From: Halictus rubicundus
Taxonomy: Eukaryota > Arthropoda > Insecta > Hymenoptera > Halictidae
Reading direction: 5' to 3'
DNA length: 64,000 bases
NCBI RefSeq assembly: GCF_050948215.1
Contig: NW_027488625.1
Location: 558,001 to 622,000, forward strand
Position 1 is the stretch's first letter; every line of letters begins with the position of its first letter. The notes below the pieces were generated by a model. That model made no database searches, was not told where the DNA came from, and worked only from the letters and a program-made list of their open reading frames with translations. The translations under genes and the position numbers were made by a program. Positions 10,851 through 23,898 of the stretch are shown in pieces.

Positions 10851-11892
10851 TGTGAATAATACAAGTGAAAAATAAAAATGATTTAGTAACTTTTCAAGTT
10901 GTAAGTGAGATTAACATCTGTATGGAATTAAAGGTTGGTCGATTAAAATTACGTCGAATCTTCTACGTTTGCCCGGATTTAATATTATAGTTAACCTGAA
11001 TAAATACGGACTATTATTTGTTAAACTGTAAAATAAAAAGAATGACATTGAATTTTCAAGCTCGTTGGAGAATTGATCTTTGAAAAAGTGTCATCTGAAA
11101 TTGTGCACGGATCTTGGATAACAACTTGAAAAACAGCACGGCAGAAGAAATTGAATGTTTTCACCCGTCTGTGCTCCAGATTTCAGTCCCTTCCAATTAT
11201 TCTCGAGGATTTATGACGAAGACAAAGCGCGTCCGTATCTTTAGAAACATTTCAAAGAAAGAACTGCGGTAAACTGCTTAGTGTATGCAGTTGCCGCATT
11301 AATCTTGCGAGCTGCAACGCAAAAAATTGTTTCCGACATGCATTTCCTTCTCGAGTATACGCATGTCATTTGTACATGTTTATCGTAATATTGCACTCAA
11401 CGTATTAGCAATATAAATGTATTAAATGTAATAAATTTGGAGAAGTTCGTTAAATACTAGCAGGACTTATCTGCAGATAAATTCGAAAGATTCTTTTGCA
11501 CTGCGCAGGAAATCGAAGAACCGGAAGGTGGTAAATCTTTCGTTGACAACGCAATAAAAAATCAAAAAACCACAGAACCACGAACCCTTCACAATGAATT
11601 ACGGCCCGGCCAGTCCAAGAAATTAACGAACCGAGAAGAGAATGTAATCTTTCGTGAAGTGAAAACGTATCTGACGATTTCTGCTCCAAAAGTTGCTACA
11701 CTAAGATCGCTAATGGTTTGGGGAATCAAGTTCACGCTGAACTCGGTCGAAGAATACGTCGCAAGAATGATTTTTATGGCCGCGTTCCCCCGAAAGGAGT
11801 CATTCGTTAGTGAAATTAGTAAACAGCAAAAAATCAATTTTTTAAAACACAAAATCGGAGGAGATAATAATTTACACTCGACCAAGACGGGG

Positions 11893-12110
11893 TAAGGGAC
11901 CAAATTACTGAGGGGGTGCCAATTACTGCGCCTGTATTAATTATACTTACTTTTAAAGCGTAACGAATATTAAAAAAGAGATATTAAATTTTTTCATGAA
12001 AATCAGTTAATAATTTTGTACAGCTCACTTTTAATATTCGTTATGCTTTAGAAATAAGTATAGTTAATATAGGCACAGTAATTGGCACTCCCCAGGAATT
12101 GGGTCCCTAA
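11893..12110. mobile_element. Inverted-repeat MITE, family M, copy M1
   Basis: The two halves are reverse complements over nearly 80 bases. The ends read TAAGGGACC and GGTCCCTAA, with shared inner blocks GTGCCAATTACTG and TATTAATTATACTTA. There is no coding capacity. The same ends and blocks occur at 14152-14326 and 19692-19864. Confidence 0.8.
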
Positions 12111-12599
12111 TGAGAATAGATTAGTAATTATGGGGACATGTATACGGGTTAATAGCATTGTAAAAATTCTTATTATCTGTTCTTATTGAACATTAATATA
12201 TTGTAGAAATTAAGAGTGTGAACTATTTTTCTGTATAGTCGCCGTTCGCCTTTAGTTTTCGAGATATTTGAAACAAGCTGTGAACACCACTACAGTGAAT
12301 TTTGGTTATACATACTTACACGTCTGCGGCGGTGTTGCATCAGAATGGGAATGCCGTTTATCGACTGTCTCCACCAACACATCGCAACGATCGAAAAGCA
12401 ATTTACATAACAGGTCGATCTTGTCGAGAAGGCTCCTGAATATTAAGTCTTCGAGACATTTTCAAAATTCTACGTATATCAGTGAAACTGCAGCAATAGT
12501 AATTGATAGTAAAACGATAGCAAAGTAACAAACATTGAGAAAATCCGCTGAACTGCATAATTACCTATCATTTCTTTTTCTATTTAATAATGAGTGTAC

Positions 12600-12880
12600 G
12601 GCGAGTCCCAAAAATGTCGAAAAATCGACTGAAAATGTCGCGTCCGGTTTGAAATTAAAACACAAGCCATTGATTTTCAAATAATGGTTCTATTAATTAA
12701 TTACATAGTCACCACTATTTTTTGCAATTGTCTCCCAACGTTTTACAAGCTGATAGATTTGTTTGTTGTATAAATTACGTGGTTTTTTTCCAAAGAAGAT
12801 CTTGAAGTCTCTGAAAACCGGGTACAAACGTTTGCAATTATTCAACAGAATTAGATGGAGAACTGTGAACATCATTTTAT
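12600..12880 (-). pseudogene. Mariner-like transposase C-terminal remnant
   Basis: On the - strand, 12875-12693 translates to the ending typical of mariner transposases: a KIFFGKKP stretch, then IYQLVKRWETIAKNSGDY before a stop. The following 90 bases would be the 3' untranslated part toward the terminal repeat (TGGGACTCGCCGTAC near 12600). The catalytic region is missing and no 5' part was found, so this is a fragment. The call rests on the spacing of the RW and GDY positions. Confidence 0.55.
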
Positions 12881-14151
12881 CGGATAAAACGGTTTTAGTT
12901 AAGGAGTTCTTCGTACGTAACGAGCGTTCTCGTGTCGTCCACGTTTAATTTCAACTCAAATATTTTCTTTAAATTATCACTCTCCTCGTAAATCTGGTGT
13001 TTGTTGCGCTCCTCCTCGACCGTCTGCGAAACTGTTTGACTCATACGAAGCAGACGGCACTCTTAGGAACTATTTACATCGTTACACCAGTTCTGTTCTA
13101 ATTAATTAGTTTTCTCAAAGAAAGCCTGCAGAGCCTAACATTGTGGAGAAGAAGTGGAATACCATGGAACTTTGAACGAGTATTTCGAAAACAGTTAAAA
13201 CGAAGAGACTCGGATGTATTTTCAGTAAAAATACTCCTCTTATAAAGAGGTGCAAAAATCGTTCAAAGTTTCAAACTTCCGACTCGAGAATCACTGGAAT
13301 TATTTATATTATACACTATTGTGTCATTTATTTATACAGAATTCTTAAAATATTTCATGCGTTAGATCGTCAAAATAAAATTTGCGGAATTTTTATTGTT
13401 TATTTAAGATGATTTTTTATTTGAATGGTCGAACCAGGATTATTTCGAATAGTTTTATAATTATTTATAATAAATATAACAAGGTGTAACGTAGCCGGAG
13501 GAATCAATAATAATATTGCATATGACAATTTTACATTAAACATTCGTCACTATATTCATTACCTCGCACGTATCAATCATGCACAATAAATTGCAATAGC
13601 ACTGCACCGCAAGTTTCGAAAGAATTGGCGGTGATCCATCCAGTGTATGTGATACGTAGTACAATTTAATACCGACCAGTATTATCGTCGTAGGAGACAA
13701 GAAAAAGTTCTTTGAATTAAATGATATCTTTTATCCTTGCCAATGGTATCTTTCTCTCTGGCAGTTCAGGTATTCAGTGGAGGGAACTAATGTAAGTTAC
13801 GTAGCGAGAAGGAAATGTGAGATTTCCGTGGATTCCCCGTTAAATGGCCATCTGGCCGAATAGGGAGTGAGAGAGAAAATTCCACAGAGCAAAATCACTT
13901 ACCGTAGAAATAGATTAGAAAATCGGTTGAGCAAGAGATACGATCCTCCGTGATCGAGCTTCCGGCGTAGATACCTGCGTCGATCCCGGGCATGAAAACA
14001 AAATTTAAGCGCCGCCGTGATCTCAGTGCGTGCTTTCACAGTCAAGGTAAAGAACTTTATTAGGCTACTAAATTCTTAAACTGCCAGATCGATTAGTTTC
14101 TTTCCCGGTACTGATTCCAAAATTCGGAAACCCGAGTTACGGATACTAGGG

Positions 14152-14326
14152 TAAGGAACCCAATTACTGTGAGGGTACCAATTACTGCGCACTATATTAA
14201 GTATGCTTATTTTTAAAGAATAATGAACATTGGAAAAGAGATATTAAATTAAAAAATTTTAATTTTAAAATAAGTATGATTAATATAGACACGGTAATTG
14301 TTACCCCGCAGTAAATGGATCCCTTA
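14152..14326. mobile_element. Inverted-repeat MITE, family M, copy M2
   Basis: Begins TAAGGAACCCAATTACTG and ends with GGATCCCTTA; the arms pair over about 60 bases with mismatches. Inner block TTTAAAGAATAATGAACATT matches the corresponding position in M1. Confidence 0.75.
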
Positions 14327-14819
14327 TCCTATTCAACCTTCTTAACCGAACTGTTAATTATACAAATTAATTCTCGGACTTTCCGCAGAAAAATTAATGT
14401 TTATCTATTCGGAATCAAATCGCAATTTACAGTAGCATCTCCGTAATTGTCGTGTCGTCGGCTGCGCCAAAATACAGTTTAGGGGAATGCCATAAAATAC
14501 AAATTAAATGCAGCATAGACGAAAATATGCGACAGTAAAAAGTGTCCTCGTGTATTTCTCTTCGTGCGCGTCAACTCGCGCCGACTGCCGTATCCAATAG
14601 TCGGAACGAAATCCTCGAATTTCATGGTACTCGAGAATCTGCAGAGAAGGTCCCTCTATTGTTTTCACAAACCACACGGACGCTTACGAATTGTGCTACT
14701 GGTTTCCGGTATTTTCCGCTAAACTAGATTTTTACTGTCCGACAAGCTCGCGTGGCCAGCGTTTTTACGAAGTAGAATTAGCAGATCGTGATCAAACGCA
14801 TCAGACGATTCCTGTTCAA

Positions 14820-14965
14820 TAACACTCGCGCCCGCAGAATTTTCAATTTCCGGGAAACGAGGCGTCGAATGAAAAAAAATTATCCTATATCTCCGACTTA
14901 TTTTCTCATGTAGAATCATCCCCTGCACGCTTACACCACTCTGGGACACTCTGTAGACATATGGA
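14820..14965. repeat. Fragment of the CACCCTGTA repeat family
   Basis: Contains TTTTCTCATGTAGAATCATC and ends CTCTGGGACACTCTGTAGAC, the complement of blocks at the left end and a diverged copy of the right end of the element at 10390-10850. Confidence 0.5.
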
Positions 14966-17296
14966 ATAAAAAAGTCCACCAAACTCTAGAGTCGTTTTTT
15001 AAGAAAACGATTGACTCGAGGCATATACTTTCTTTGAAACCTTTTATCCTCTCGATGAGTAGATTACGATGCTGCAATAAAAAATTTGACATTGAAAAAA
15101 CCGATCAAGGACAATTGTGCACGTAATTTTGTGAAGGTGCAGAATTCACTCGGATAGTTTTTACACATAATTTTGGTATACCCTGTACATTGATACGGAA
15201 CGAAAGTCGTTTTTCAAGAAAAAAAATCCACGTACAAGGGAAATCGTATTACCTGAAAAAGCACTGTATTCTTTTATGTTTGTCGACCACTTCCGAACGC
15301 CAGCTAAGAGGTTCATCTATAAAAAGACCGAATATCACCTTGAAACTTTGTAAACGAGTATCTAACGGGATGCAGTGTAGTCATTTTGACGAGACTAAAC
15401 AGTTATTTTCTAAAAAAAAAAAAAACGGTTCAACCTGTACCGGTGTATAAGATGGTCCTCCTGTGTTCTTCGGTTGTGAAAATATTTAATATGCAGTTTG
15501 AGTGCAGTTAAAAAAAATAATCATATGTTCAAATATGGACAATTTCTCGAGAACCGGAAGTTCAGTGGTCGAGTCATTTTTGGTTCCGCTGTACGTTACA
15601 TTCTCAAACAATTTTCTATAAGACAGTGACGGACTTTCTCATCTATTTTGAAACGCTCAAATGAATTAATAGACGGGAGACATATAAATCAAGCACACGT
15701 CCCATCGAGTTTCTCTATACTCTATGGCGCGATGTGAGCACGAACATTCACGTGCACAGCTCAACGGTTCGTCGCCCATTGCGATGTGCGTCTCCCCATA
15801 AAATCGATCCTCTCAAGCCCTGAAGTTCAAGGGAATTTTAGACTCGTGTGCGCTGTAGCGTTCACAGATGTGAACCTGACCTGAAACGAATGACAATGAG
15901 ACCCGGTCAACTTTCGGACTTTTCGCTTTTCATATTTCATATGGGACATCAAATTTGTCTCTGTTTTTTTTTTCTTTTTAAATGTACTCGATGTCTGGAT
16001 TTATTTGTCTGGACATGAAAACTAATTTTCACGCTGATAAATCTGGTGACTGTCCCAAACATCTCTACCGAAACTGTTCAAATTTTATCCCGGCCACTGT
16101 AAGTGTGAGACTCGCACTAATGCGAGCGAAGCAAAAGATTGCAACTCCTCTAATTTTTTACTTTTTTTTTTTTATGAAACTTCTAGCGCCGTGTTCGTCT
16201 CGTTTTTCTAATTAAAACGACACCAAACACGATATAGTCACGATCACAGTTACTCGTGTAACAAGCGATTTATGTTTGGGGCTAGACAAAGGTCGGCCAG
16301 CGGAGGAGATAGAGAAGCAGAGGGTCGAAGCGTCTAACTTCGGTCCCTCTTCCTTTCCTCAATCGCTAACCTACTCTACGTTCGACACACTACAAGGAAC
16401 GTAACACCTCTAACATAACTGTCGCTCGACATGCCCGACGATACGACAGTTACGGAGATACTAGCGGTGAAGCGTTTCTGATAATTGGCTCGAACGCGAA
16501 CACCAACGAATCAGGTTAGTTAGCACTTTGCTACAACCACGATCAAAGAAGACACGTTCAGCGCGAGTGAACTAGTGCAACCGTAAAGTATTTCGTTTGT
16601 CATCGGTGCTCTCTAAGCGACTTGCGTTGGCTCGTTATTCGCTATCTCTCTGTTTCACTCATTATTTGTGTTTCCACTTGGATCCCCCGACGCGATCTAT
16701 CGTTTCCTACAGGACGAATAACGAACTTCGAAGGGTCTCGCAGTGAAATGTCTCCCCCTGCCCCGGTGCCACGCCGCAAGCCGTCTTTCCAGCTTTGCAC
16801 TACCCGAAATGTAACATAAGGAAAATTAGCTGTTTTCGGAAACTCCGAAACTTCGAAGGTTTACCGTCGCACCCCGAACAAATGTCGACAACGAATTCAC
16901 GGATTATGCGTCAATTCGGACGAGTGCAGCCAACGAACATATTCGCACGCCCTCCTTTAGGTGCCGCGACGACGCAAACGATCAGTTTCGAGGACGAAAA
17001 ATGGAGGCAATATTTGTCATTTCATTTCTTCCGTCGAATACTGGGTTTTCGTGGATTATGGGAAGTGGGCAAACATGTTCGGGAGATTGGGATAAACAAA
17101 AGAGACGTGTACTTCAGCGTAGGAAGCAAGAAAATTCTCAAGAAAAGTTCACTTCGTTGGATTTGGTAAAGTGAATTCAAAGAGAGATTCATTTGATGAC
17201 ATTTATCGTGTAAGTTTCGTTTGTCGAATGTAGTTTGCGGATGTTATGACGTAAATGATCCTCACATTGAACCTCTCTCATATCTGTTTATGATTT

Positions 17297-17369
17297 TTTC
17301 ACATAAGTAGGCTTAAAAAATGAGAATAATTAATATAGGCACAGTAATCGGGTCTCCAGTTTATGGGGA
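17297..17369. mobile_element. Half copy of MITE family M
   Basis: Only one arm is recognisable (TTAATATAGGCACAGTAAT followed by a diverged end). The partner arm is missing. Confidence 0.5.
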
Positions 17370-18769
17370 ATTATTCAACAAATTTCTTTCTTCAGACGTA
17401 TATTGTGAAAATCGGTAAATTCGTTCGTTCGCACTTTTCTAAAGTGAAATAGTTGCTTTCGGCGCCCCGTAGATTTAGTGTTAATGTCGTTGTCTCTGTA
17501 ATAGAATTAATTCGGTGGAGTGAAGCGTGAATCTCTCAAGCTGCAAAAAGCTCTATACAAGAGTACTATCCGCCCATCTCAGGCGTGTTCACCTCCGCTA
17601 GGTAGATTTATCCTCGAACGAAGATTAAAATACTTTAGCGCTCCAGCCCAACACAACACGAAGCATCATAGTTAACTCTGTAAATTTGGTTCTGTATCCT
17701 ACTTTGTTTTGACCCACATTTTGCCGAGACCAATTGTTTAAACCTTGCCACACCTCCTTTTAACGCAGAATAAATTCGTGAAAGCAGGAAATAAAGCAAG
17801 GAAAGCGAAGCACCGTACTCGAGTAAAATAGGAACTGTAAAATACAGTACTGAATTTCTACAAATATTTATATCAATACTTCACTGCATAATTCACTGAA
17901 AAAATTATTGAATTACATTAATCGAAGTTATATTGTTGAATCACGACTGCGATTGTTACTACTGTTAAAACAATTACTGAGACGACTAGACATTATGACC
18001 AAAATGAATAAATATTAGAACAATTTAAAACTGGTTACATTGTTTTGTACACATTGGAGTTAATATACGTTTTTATGAATCTTCTGTTTCCAGTAATTGA
18101 CACAGAAAATGTTTATTTTACAGAAAACTCCACAGTCGAATAATATTTTGTCATGATATAAATTTGATATAAACTTGCACGATGTAAATTACTGCACACC
18201 ATCGTCCCTTGTGAATCGCAAAGGGAAAGCATAAAGTTCTCTTGAATCGGAATTAACCGTTACACAAAATACGTTTGCAATCTGAAATATCAACGCTCTG
18301 CATACAGTAAACCATAATGTCCACACCAGAGATACAGTTAACTACTAGACACTAAATCAAGCTACTAGGTTATACGATTCACGATAGGAATCGCCTATAA
18401 CGCGGAGCACGTGGGAATGCAGCAATAGTAGATAAAAACACTATGAAGCATCGGTCACGTGCAACAATAAACTGCTCATACCTAGATGCACCACCGGTAA
18501 CAATCAAAGCCATAAATGATAAGAGATATCTGTTTGTAGTGTCGGGTGTATTATCAGAAATACTACAATTCAAATAAGATGGCTAGTTAATAATAGTATA
18601 AATTTTATTTACATCATGCACATGTTTTACATTTCATCTTACACATTTTTTCATAATTATACAGCGAGTATCTTGTTCAATGAAAGTTAGTTGAAAGTAT
18701 GCCTAGATTTATAGCAATAATCGCTAATTGAGAATATTGGTCGCATAATTACTGCGACCGTCATTATAT

Positions 18770-18860
18770 ACAATTTTATTCCGATATAAGACGATGCTTT
18801 TTATTTCGAAATAAGAAAATCGCTATCCCCTCTTCTCCTTCTTCATCCGCAATACGACGA
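18770..18860. repeat. Second fragment of the CACCCTGTA repeat family
   Basis: The stretch with TTTTATTTCGAAATAAGAAA followed by CGCTATCCCCTCTTC matches the interior of the element at 10390-10850 (near 10645-10690). Confidence 0.6.
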
Positions 18861-19691
18861 AATCCGGTCCCGAGCAATCGCCTTATATCGAAAGGAAGCT
18901 GTGGCGAAATATCGGCGTGGGTCAGAAATGACCCATAGGCCTAGAACTGACAGAAATCCGAAGGTTAACCTACAGAGTATCAAAATCGGAATTTAATTAC
19001 TTACTGTATGCTAAGTAAATGAATGTTACACGAGTAACAACAAAAGCTTAATATAAATTAATTAATCTACAAGAACGATCTCCGACAGTATACTTTAAAA
19101 ATATTGTGAAAAGTATCTATTGTCTGAGAGTTAGCCAAGTGTACTTATAAAAATGTTTATAAAAAGGATTAATTGTTTACGAGGAGATCGTGTCCACACT
19201 TCTCTGTAACAGACTGTATTTTGACAGACAAAAGTATGTTTACAAAATGTTCAGATAGATTGTTTACGTTTGAAATCCGCAAAAAACATCCGCGGGCATC
19301 GTACTGCAAACAGAATTAGTGGAAAACAATTGCCAGTTCAAATATAACGGAAATTTTAGTTGCTATCTCTCCGCTATATCTACACGCGAGAAGGATAAAT
19401 TGGAATATACACTGTGAAGTGTGCTGTCACGAACGAATGTTTGAACGAACAGCCTGTGACAAAAAAAGAAGGCTGCATGCAATAGCGAATTTTTCATTAG
19501 AACTCCCTTGTCGTTAATGATTTCCCAGATGAGAAAGACAATCCGCGTAGCATTGATATAAAAAATTTTGCAACTTTAAGGAATACCGGTATATTTACAT
19601 TTTTAAAAAATGAACACACGCCACGATTTTCAGTTCTTAACTTGCACTGAGAATTCCGGAAATTTGATTGTGAATCCCATGACACAGAAAA

Positions 19692-19864
19692 CGGGACTCA
19701 ATTACTGTGGGGGTGCCAATTACTTTGCCTATATTAATTATACTTATTTTTAATTGATAAATAAGAAGTTTAATATCTCTTTTTCAATATTCATTATACT
19801 TTGAAAATAAGTATAATTAATATAAGCAAGGTAATCAGCACCCCCACAGTAATTGGATGCCTTA
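19692..19864. mobile_element. Inverted-repeat MITE, family M, copy M3
   Basis: Arms share CAATTACTGTGGGGGTGC and TATATTAATTATACTTATTT in opposite orientation. Ends are ACGGGACT and ATGCCTTA. This is the best-paired copy near the tips. Confidence 0.75.
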
Positions 19865-20273
19865 CCTTAATCTCACTTGTTAAAATTGTTGAACTCTCAC
19901 AATACCTAAAAGCATTCTCGGTACTGTCTTTAGAATCAGAAATTGAAAATTTTTTTTCATTTTTTTGCCATTTTTACGTTAATCAATTTCGACGAAACTT
20001 TGCGCATGTATTGTAATTTAGACTGACAAAAGGTGTGTTCTAGATTTTCATTATAGGGTCGGACGAAATAGTTAAAAGTCGTGACCTTTTCATTTTCATT
20101 CGCAATCTTGAGCAACAGGAATTTTTCATTAATTTTGTACACTTGATTTAGTAATCTAATTCTTCCAACGTCACGCACAGACTGAAGTCGTTCGGTCCAC
20201 TTTGAAAACAATTGTTCCTGTTTAAGGGGAGTGTGAATATTTTCGTTGCAGCTGTATTATTTCTTGATTGCAG

Positions 20274-20471
20274 TTGCGTCGGTGTCCGTAGTAGTCTGGA
20301 CTCTCGTCGCAATTTCATTGGAACGGTACTTCGCTATTTGCAAAACGCTGGAATCAAGGCGCTGGCAAACCAAGTTCCACGCTTACAAAATGATCGCTAT
20401 AGTGTGGATAGTTAGTCTTATATGGGGCACGCCTATGCTGATTGTCTCAAATCTGCAAAGTTTACGTGGAG
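20274..20471 (+). CDS. CCK/sulfakinin-type receptor, exon with TM3 and TM4
   Basis: Acceptor TTGATTGCAG lies before the exon and donor GTATGA after it; both joins are phase 1. It encodes the rest of helix 3 with the ISLERYFAIC motif (the DRY-type G-protein switch, here ERY), the second intracellular loop and helix 4 (IAIVWIVSLIWGTPM). The loop SRRWQTKFHAYK is the strongest family marker: the SR-WQTK-HA-K pattern is shared with vertebrate cholecystokinin receptors. In insects the ligands of this group are sulfakinins, which act on feeding and gut. The GTP tail of helix 4 and LQSLRGG lead into extracellular loop 2. Confidence 0.88.
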
Positions 20472-21015
20472 GTATGAATTTGTTTCATCGCGGAAGTTTT
20501 AATATGTATATCCATGAAAATATATTTAGTTACGTAAAATTCAGATAAATATGAATCGTTATATCTTCAAACAATATCAGCTTCCGTGTTTTTTTAATTT
20601 TGTTTGTTTACTATAAATCTCCTGGTAATCTTTTGTCAGGGGAATTGATACTTGAGGAGAATACAGTTACCCCCTCTCCGTCATTACCAGGCTAGTCACG
20701 ACGCAGTCGCAGACGCAACGCGAATTGGGTGCGCGCGTCGCGTTACGTGACCGATCCGTGGCGGAAGCGTCGGGATGCTTGCCACCAGAAAGTAGGGGAA
20801 TAACGTCGTAGAAGGGGAAGGGTGGGGGACAAATCTTTTTTCCACGACAAATCCACGACAACAGTGTTCATATCAACTAATGCATTCACAGTTTGGTTAG
20901 CCATTTTCATCATGGACGCGTAAAACCCACGTTCAGTTTCTTTGACTGTGGACACTGGGTCCACGAATAACAATTAAAAAACGTAAGCGTTCGGTATTTC
21001 TCTCTTGTTTTTCAG
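20472..21015 (+). other. Receptor intron with dispersed-repeat fragment
   Basis: A segment at 20640-20835 (AGTTACCCCCTCTCCGTCAT, then GTGACCGATCCGTGGCGGAA and GAAGGGGAAG) matches 21493-21625 in order and partly matches 42185-42260, so it is a repeat inserted into the intron. No coding exon was seen between the flanking receptor exons. Confidence 0.65.
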
Positions 21016-21201
21016 GAAGACACAGATGTCGAGAAGAATGGCCGACTGTTGGCACCGAGCTCGCCGTCAATTTGTTTTTGGATGGAACCTTGCTGCTGAT
21101 CCCTTTAATCATAATGAGCGTCGCCTACTGGTTAATCGGCGCAGAACTTTGGCGCGGATTACGAGAGGAAATACGACAAACATCCACCTGTCAACGGCGT
21201 C
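21016..21201 (+). CDS. CCK/sulfakinin-type receptor, exon with ECL2 and TM5
   Basis: Acceptor TTTTTCAG and donor GTAAGTAT bound the exon; the incoming phase is 1 and matches the previous exon. It encodes the end of extracellular loop 2 with the conserved disulfide Cys (RCREEWP), helix 5 (LLLIPLIIMSVAYWLIGAEL) and the start of intracellular loop 3 (WRGLREEIRQT). Exons for the long third loop, helices 6 and 7 and the C-tail were not found between here and the window end, so the gene either has a very large following intron, is split, or continues outside. Confidence 0.85.
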
Positions 21202-23898
21202 GTAAGTATATCGAAAATGTTTACGATCGTTTCCCACGACTCGGCACGAGCGTTACTGCCAAAGTTAGCTACCGAGCTCGTAACAGTGCCATAAGTCGTA
21301 AACCGTGAACATTAGAATCGGGTACTTGTACACTTTTGTTTCGTCATAGTGGGACAATATGCTTGAAAGTTGTCGCGGACATGTTTGGAATTTCTACTCG
21401 AGTTCAGGTGAAATAGGTTTTCGATTTAAAAAATGCAATTTTCACTGTTGTTACTAGACTAGATGCCCGTGGGCACCAGTGTCGCCGGATGAGAGAAGGG
21501 AGCATGAATTGAGGGGAAAAAGTTACCCTCTCTCTGTCAGTACCAGAGGCGGAACGCGTCACGTGACCGGACCGCGGCGGAAGCGTGGGGAATAGTACGG
21601 TGGAAGGGGAAGTTAGAGTGGGGACTCAAGTCTTGATCTGGCAATACTGGTGGGCACAGCTACGGGCAAGTAACTTAGCGAAGTGGGGGTAGGCCGTGGC
21701 CATGGCTAGCCACGTAGCTGTGACAAGGCTTCGAGTAAGCCAGCCATTCTGTGTATGCCCAGGGCGAGAAAATCGCTGCCCGTACGGGCAGACAGCTCTG
21801 CACTAGACTGTTAATTAGTATACTTAAATTCAAATGTATTATATTAATCGCAAAATATACTTAACTTCAAATTATAAATTCAAAAATTAAATATAAATTA
21901 TATCAATATACCTAAATTCAAATTCTTGCTCGCCAAACACTTTAACACGGTAATTCTCAAAATGATATTAACATTGAAGTAACGAGCAGTTACTGTCTCA
22001 CATTGTCATGCAACTTGACGCAATTATGAGACGGAAACTGCGTTAAACTGTTAGAAACTCGGTGCTATAGGCAATGCTACTACCCGCCGCAGCATAACTT
22101 GTAGTCCGTTATAAACTATGATTTTTAGATAAATACACACTATGTTCGATCAACTCCCGTCGTTACAACGGACAATCCGAGAACGGAGACTAGAAACGCC
22201 AGATAATAAACTATTTCAATTTTTCATTGTTTGAGCGTCAATATTTTATCGACAATAACATTCAATCACTCTGAATTTAATCGTCGATGGTCGTGGATAT
22301 TGCAACAACACCAACAAATACTACCGTATTATCGATCACGCCAAAATTAGTTTTCATTAAATCGATGCAGACGTGTTGTGCTTGACGCATACGACGATGT
22401 TCCTCGTCATTTCCGAATGAGATTTTTCCATTAAAAACTATTGCTCAATTCTCATTCAGTAAACGACTTCGCGACAAGTTCCGGCATGCGACTTGTAAAA
22501 TTAAATTGCGGACTCGACCGGCGCATTTGGACCCAGCATTATTCTCGGTAGCCTGATCGAAGCAAATCCGTGTTACAGTCGAGAGTACTGAATCCAGTGG
22601 AACAGTCCGGAATTCATCGTACGGCAGGGGTGATGGACGACTCAGCACGATAGTTATCTTGAATGATCGCAGCGCATCCTCGAAATTAAGGTGAGTATTT
22701 AAGGTGAGTAACTGCAGCCAAATATCGCCAGGCGATACGATTAAGTACTGTACAAATAAAACATAAAAATTTAGCTGTTACGCGTATACAAAATTGGCTC
22801 ATTATATCAGTTAAGTAAACGAGAAGGCCATTTCAACCAATGCCGCAACAATTACACGAGCCATCAACGTCGTGAAATCTATACAGAGTTTAATTGCATG
22901 CTTACTAAATTTTCTACACTAAGATAGTAAAAAATTCTTCCCTCATTTGCTCTGAATTTCCACCATTTGCATGTTTCTCACGTAGTTCCTTATCTCATAT
23001 CTTCTCGTGTGAGTTCGAAACTTACTTAATTCTGGTACATAACGTGACCTGAAAACATAATAACTTTACATAAAGAACGTATACTACCACAATTTATAAA
23101 CATTTTCAAATTATCTGCTATTAGAACATTTCATGCTTAATCATTTTTAATGGGACTTTAAACCCCCGGATATTAAAACGACATCTGCTCTAATTTAATG
23201 GTCGCATCGAACGGTGATCCAGTGATTCACGTGCATTGACAACTTTGTGAAAACAAGCTACAAATTCCACGTTTAAGGGGTTATAGTGGTAATTTGAAAG
23301 AATCGACTTTAAAAGCCTCGTTGTTCGTGAACACTTTTATAAAAATTTCACGTAAATATTTGCGAAATTGCGGAAGTTATAGGACCGAATGTATACCTAA
23401 ATCACAAGCTATAGGACCATCGTTGAAAACTTTAAAGCCGTTTATCTTGAAATTACATTTCTAAGAACTGTACGGTTTTTAGGGTACTTTTAAGAACACC
23501 GTGACTCTCGAACACATGAATATTTTTACTTCGAGTTATACCTGAAGGCATTAAATCTCATTTTTTATAGAAAGAATGTCAATAAGAATGAATATAAAAT
23601 GATATAAAAATTTTCCTTTCATTTCAAATTTTCAAACACACGAGACAAAATTTTCCAGTTTGCAACTTTCACAATTTTTGTTTAAATTCGCCGATCGAGT
23701 TCCACTACCTAGCTTTTGATATATGTAAAAGGATTCATTCCAATTGCTTTCAAATAATTAGTATCTCTGAATTTCTGAGAATTATTTGTTACTCATAAAT
23801 GTGTTCGCAAGTAACCAATTTTTTTGAAACTTTGTTTAATTGCTCGTGATTATCCCGAAGGATGTTCGAGCTTGTGATGTATATTTACACGCGATTTG
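21202..23898. other. Non-coding stretch after receptor exon
   Basis: No gene was supported. It holds the repeat fragment at 21460-21830. Two tandem GTGAGTA donors near 22690 follow a short GC-richer patch (22480-22690) that could be a non-coding exon, but nothing joins to it. The remainder is AT-rich. Confidence 0.45.
21460..21830. repeat. Candidate inverted-repeat element with dispersed-repeat core
   Basis: The left side has CTAGATGCCCGTGGGCA and the right side TGCCCGTACGGGCA followed by CTGCACTAGACTG, so the ends pair imperfectly. The core (21493-21625) matches the repeat at 20640-20835. Boundaries are approximate. Confidence 0.4.

Larger units (their letters stand above)
10031..20273 (+). 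other. Receptor intron of about 10.2 kb
   Basis: The intron separates receptor exons at 10030 and 20274. It holds at least three related inverted-repeat elements (11893, 14152, 19692), half of a fourth (17297), a degenerate inverted repeat (10390-10850) with fragments at 14820 and 18770, and a mariner remnant (12600-12880). Frames at 16622-17169 are open but show no recognisable domain. No gene is supported inside it. Confidence 0.7.

Noticed and set aside
16622..17169. Two overlapping + frames in the receptor intron
   Set aside because: No domain, no splice chain and ordinary composition.
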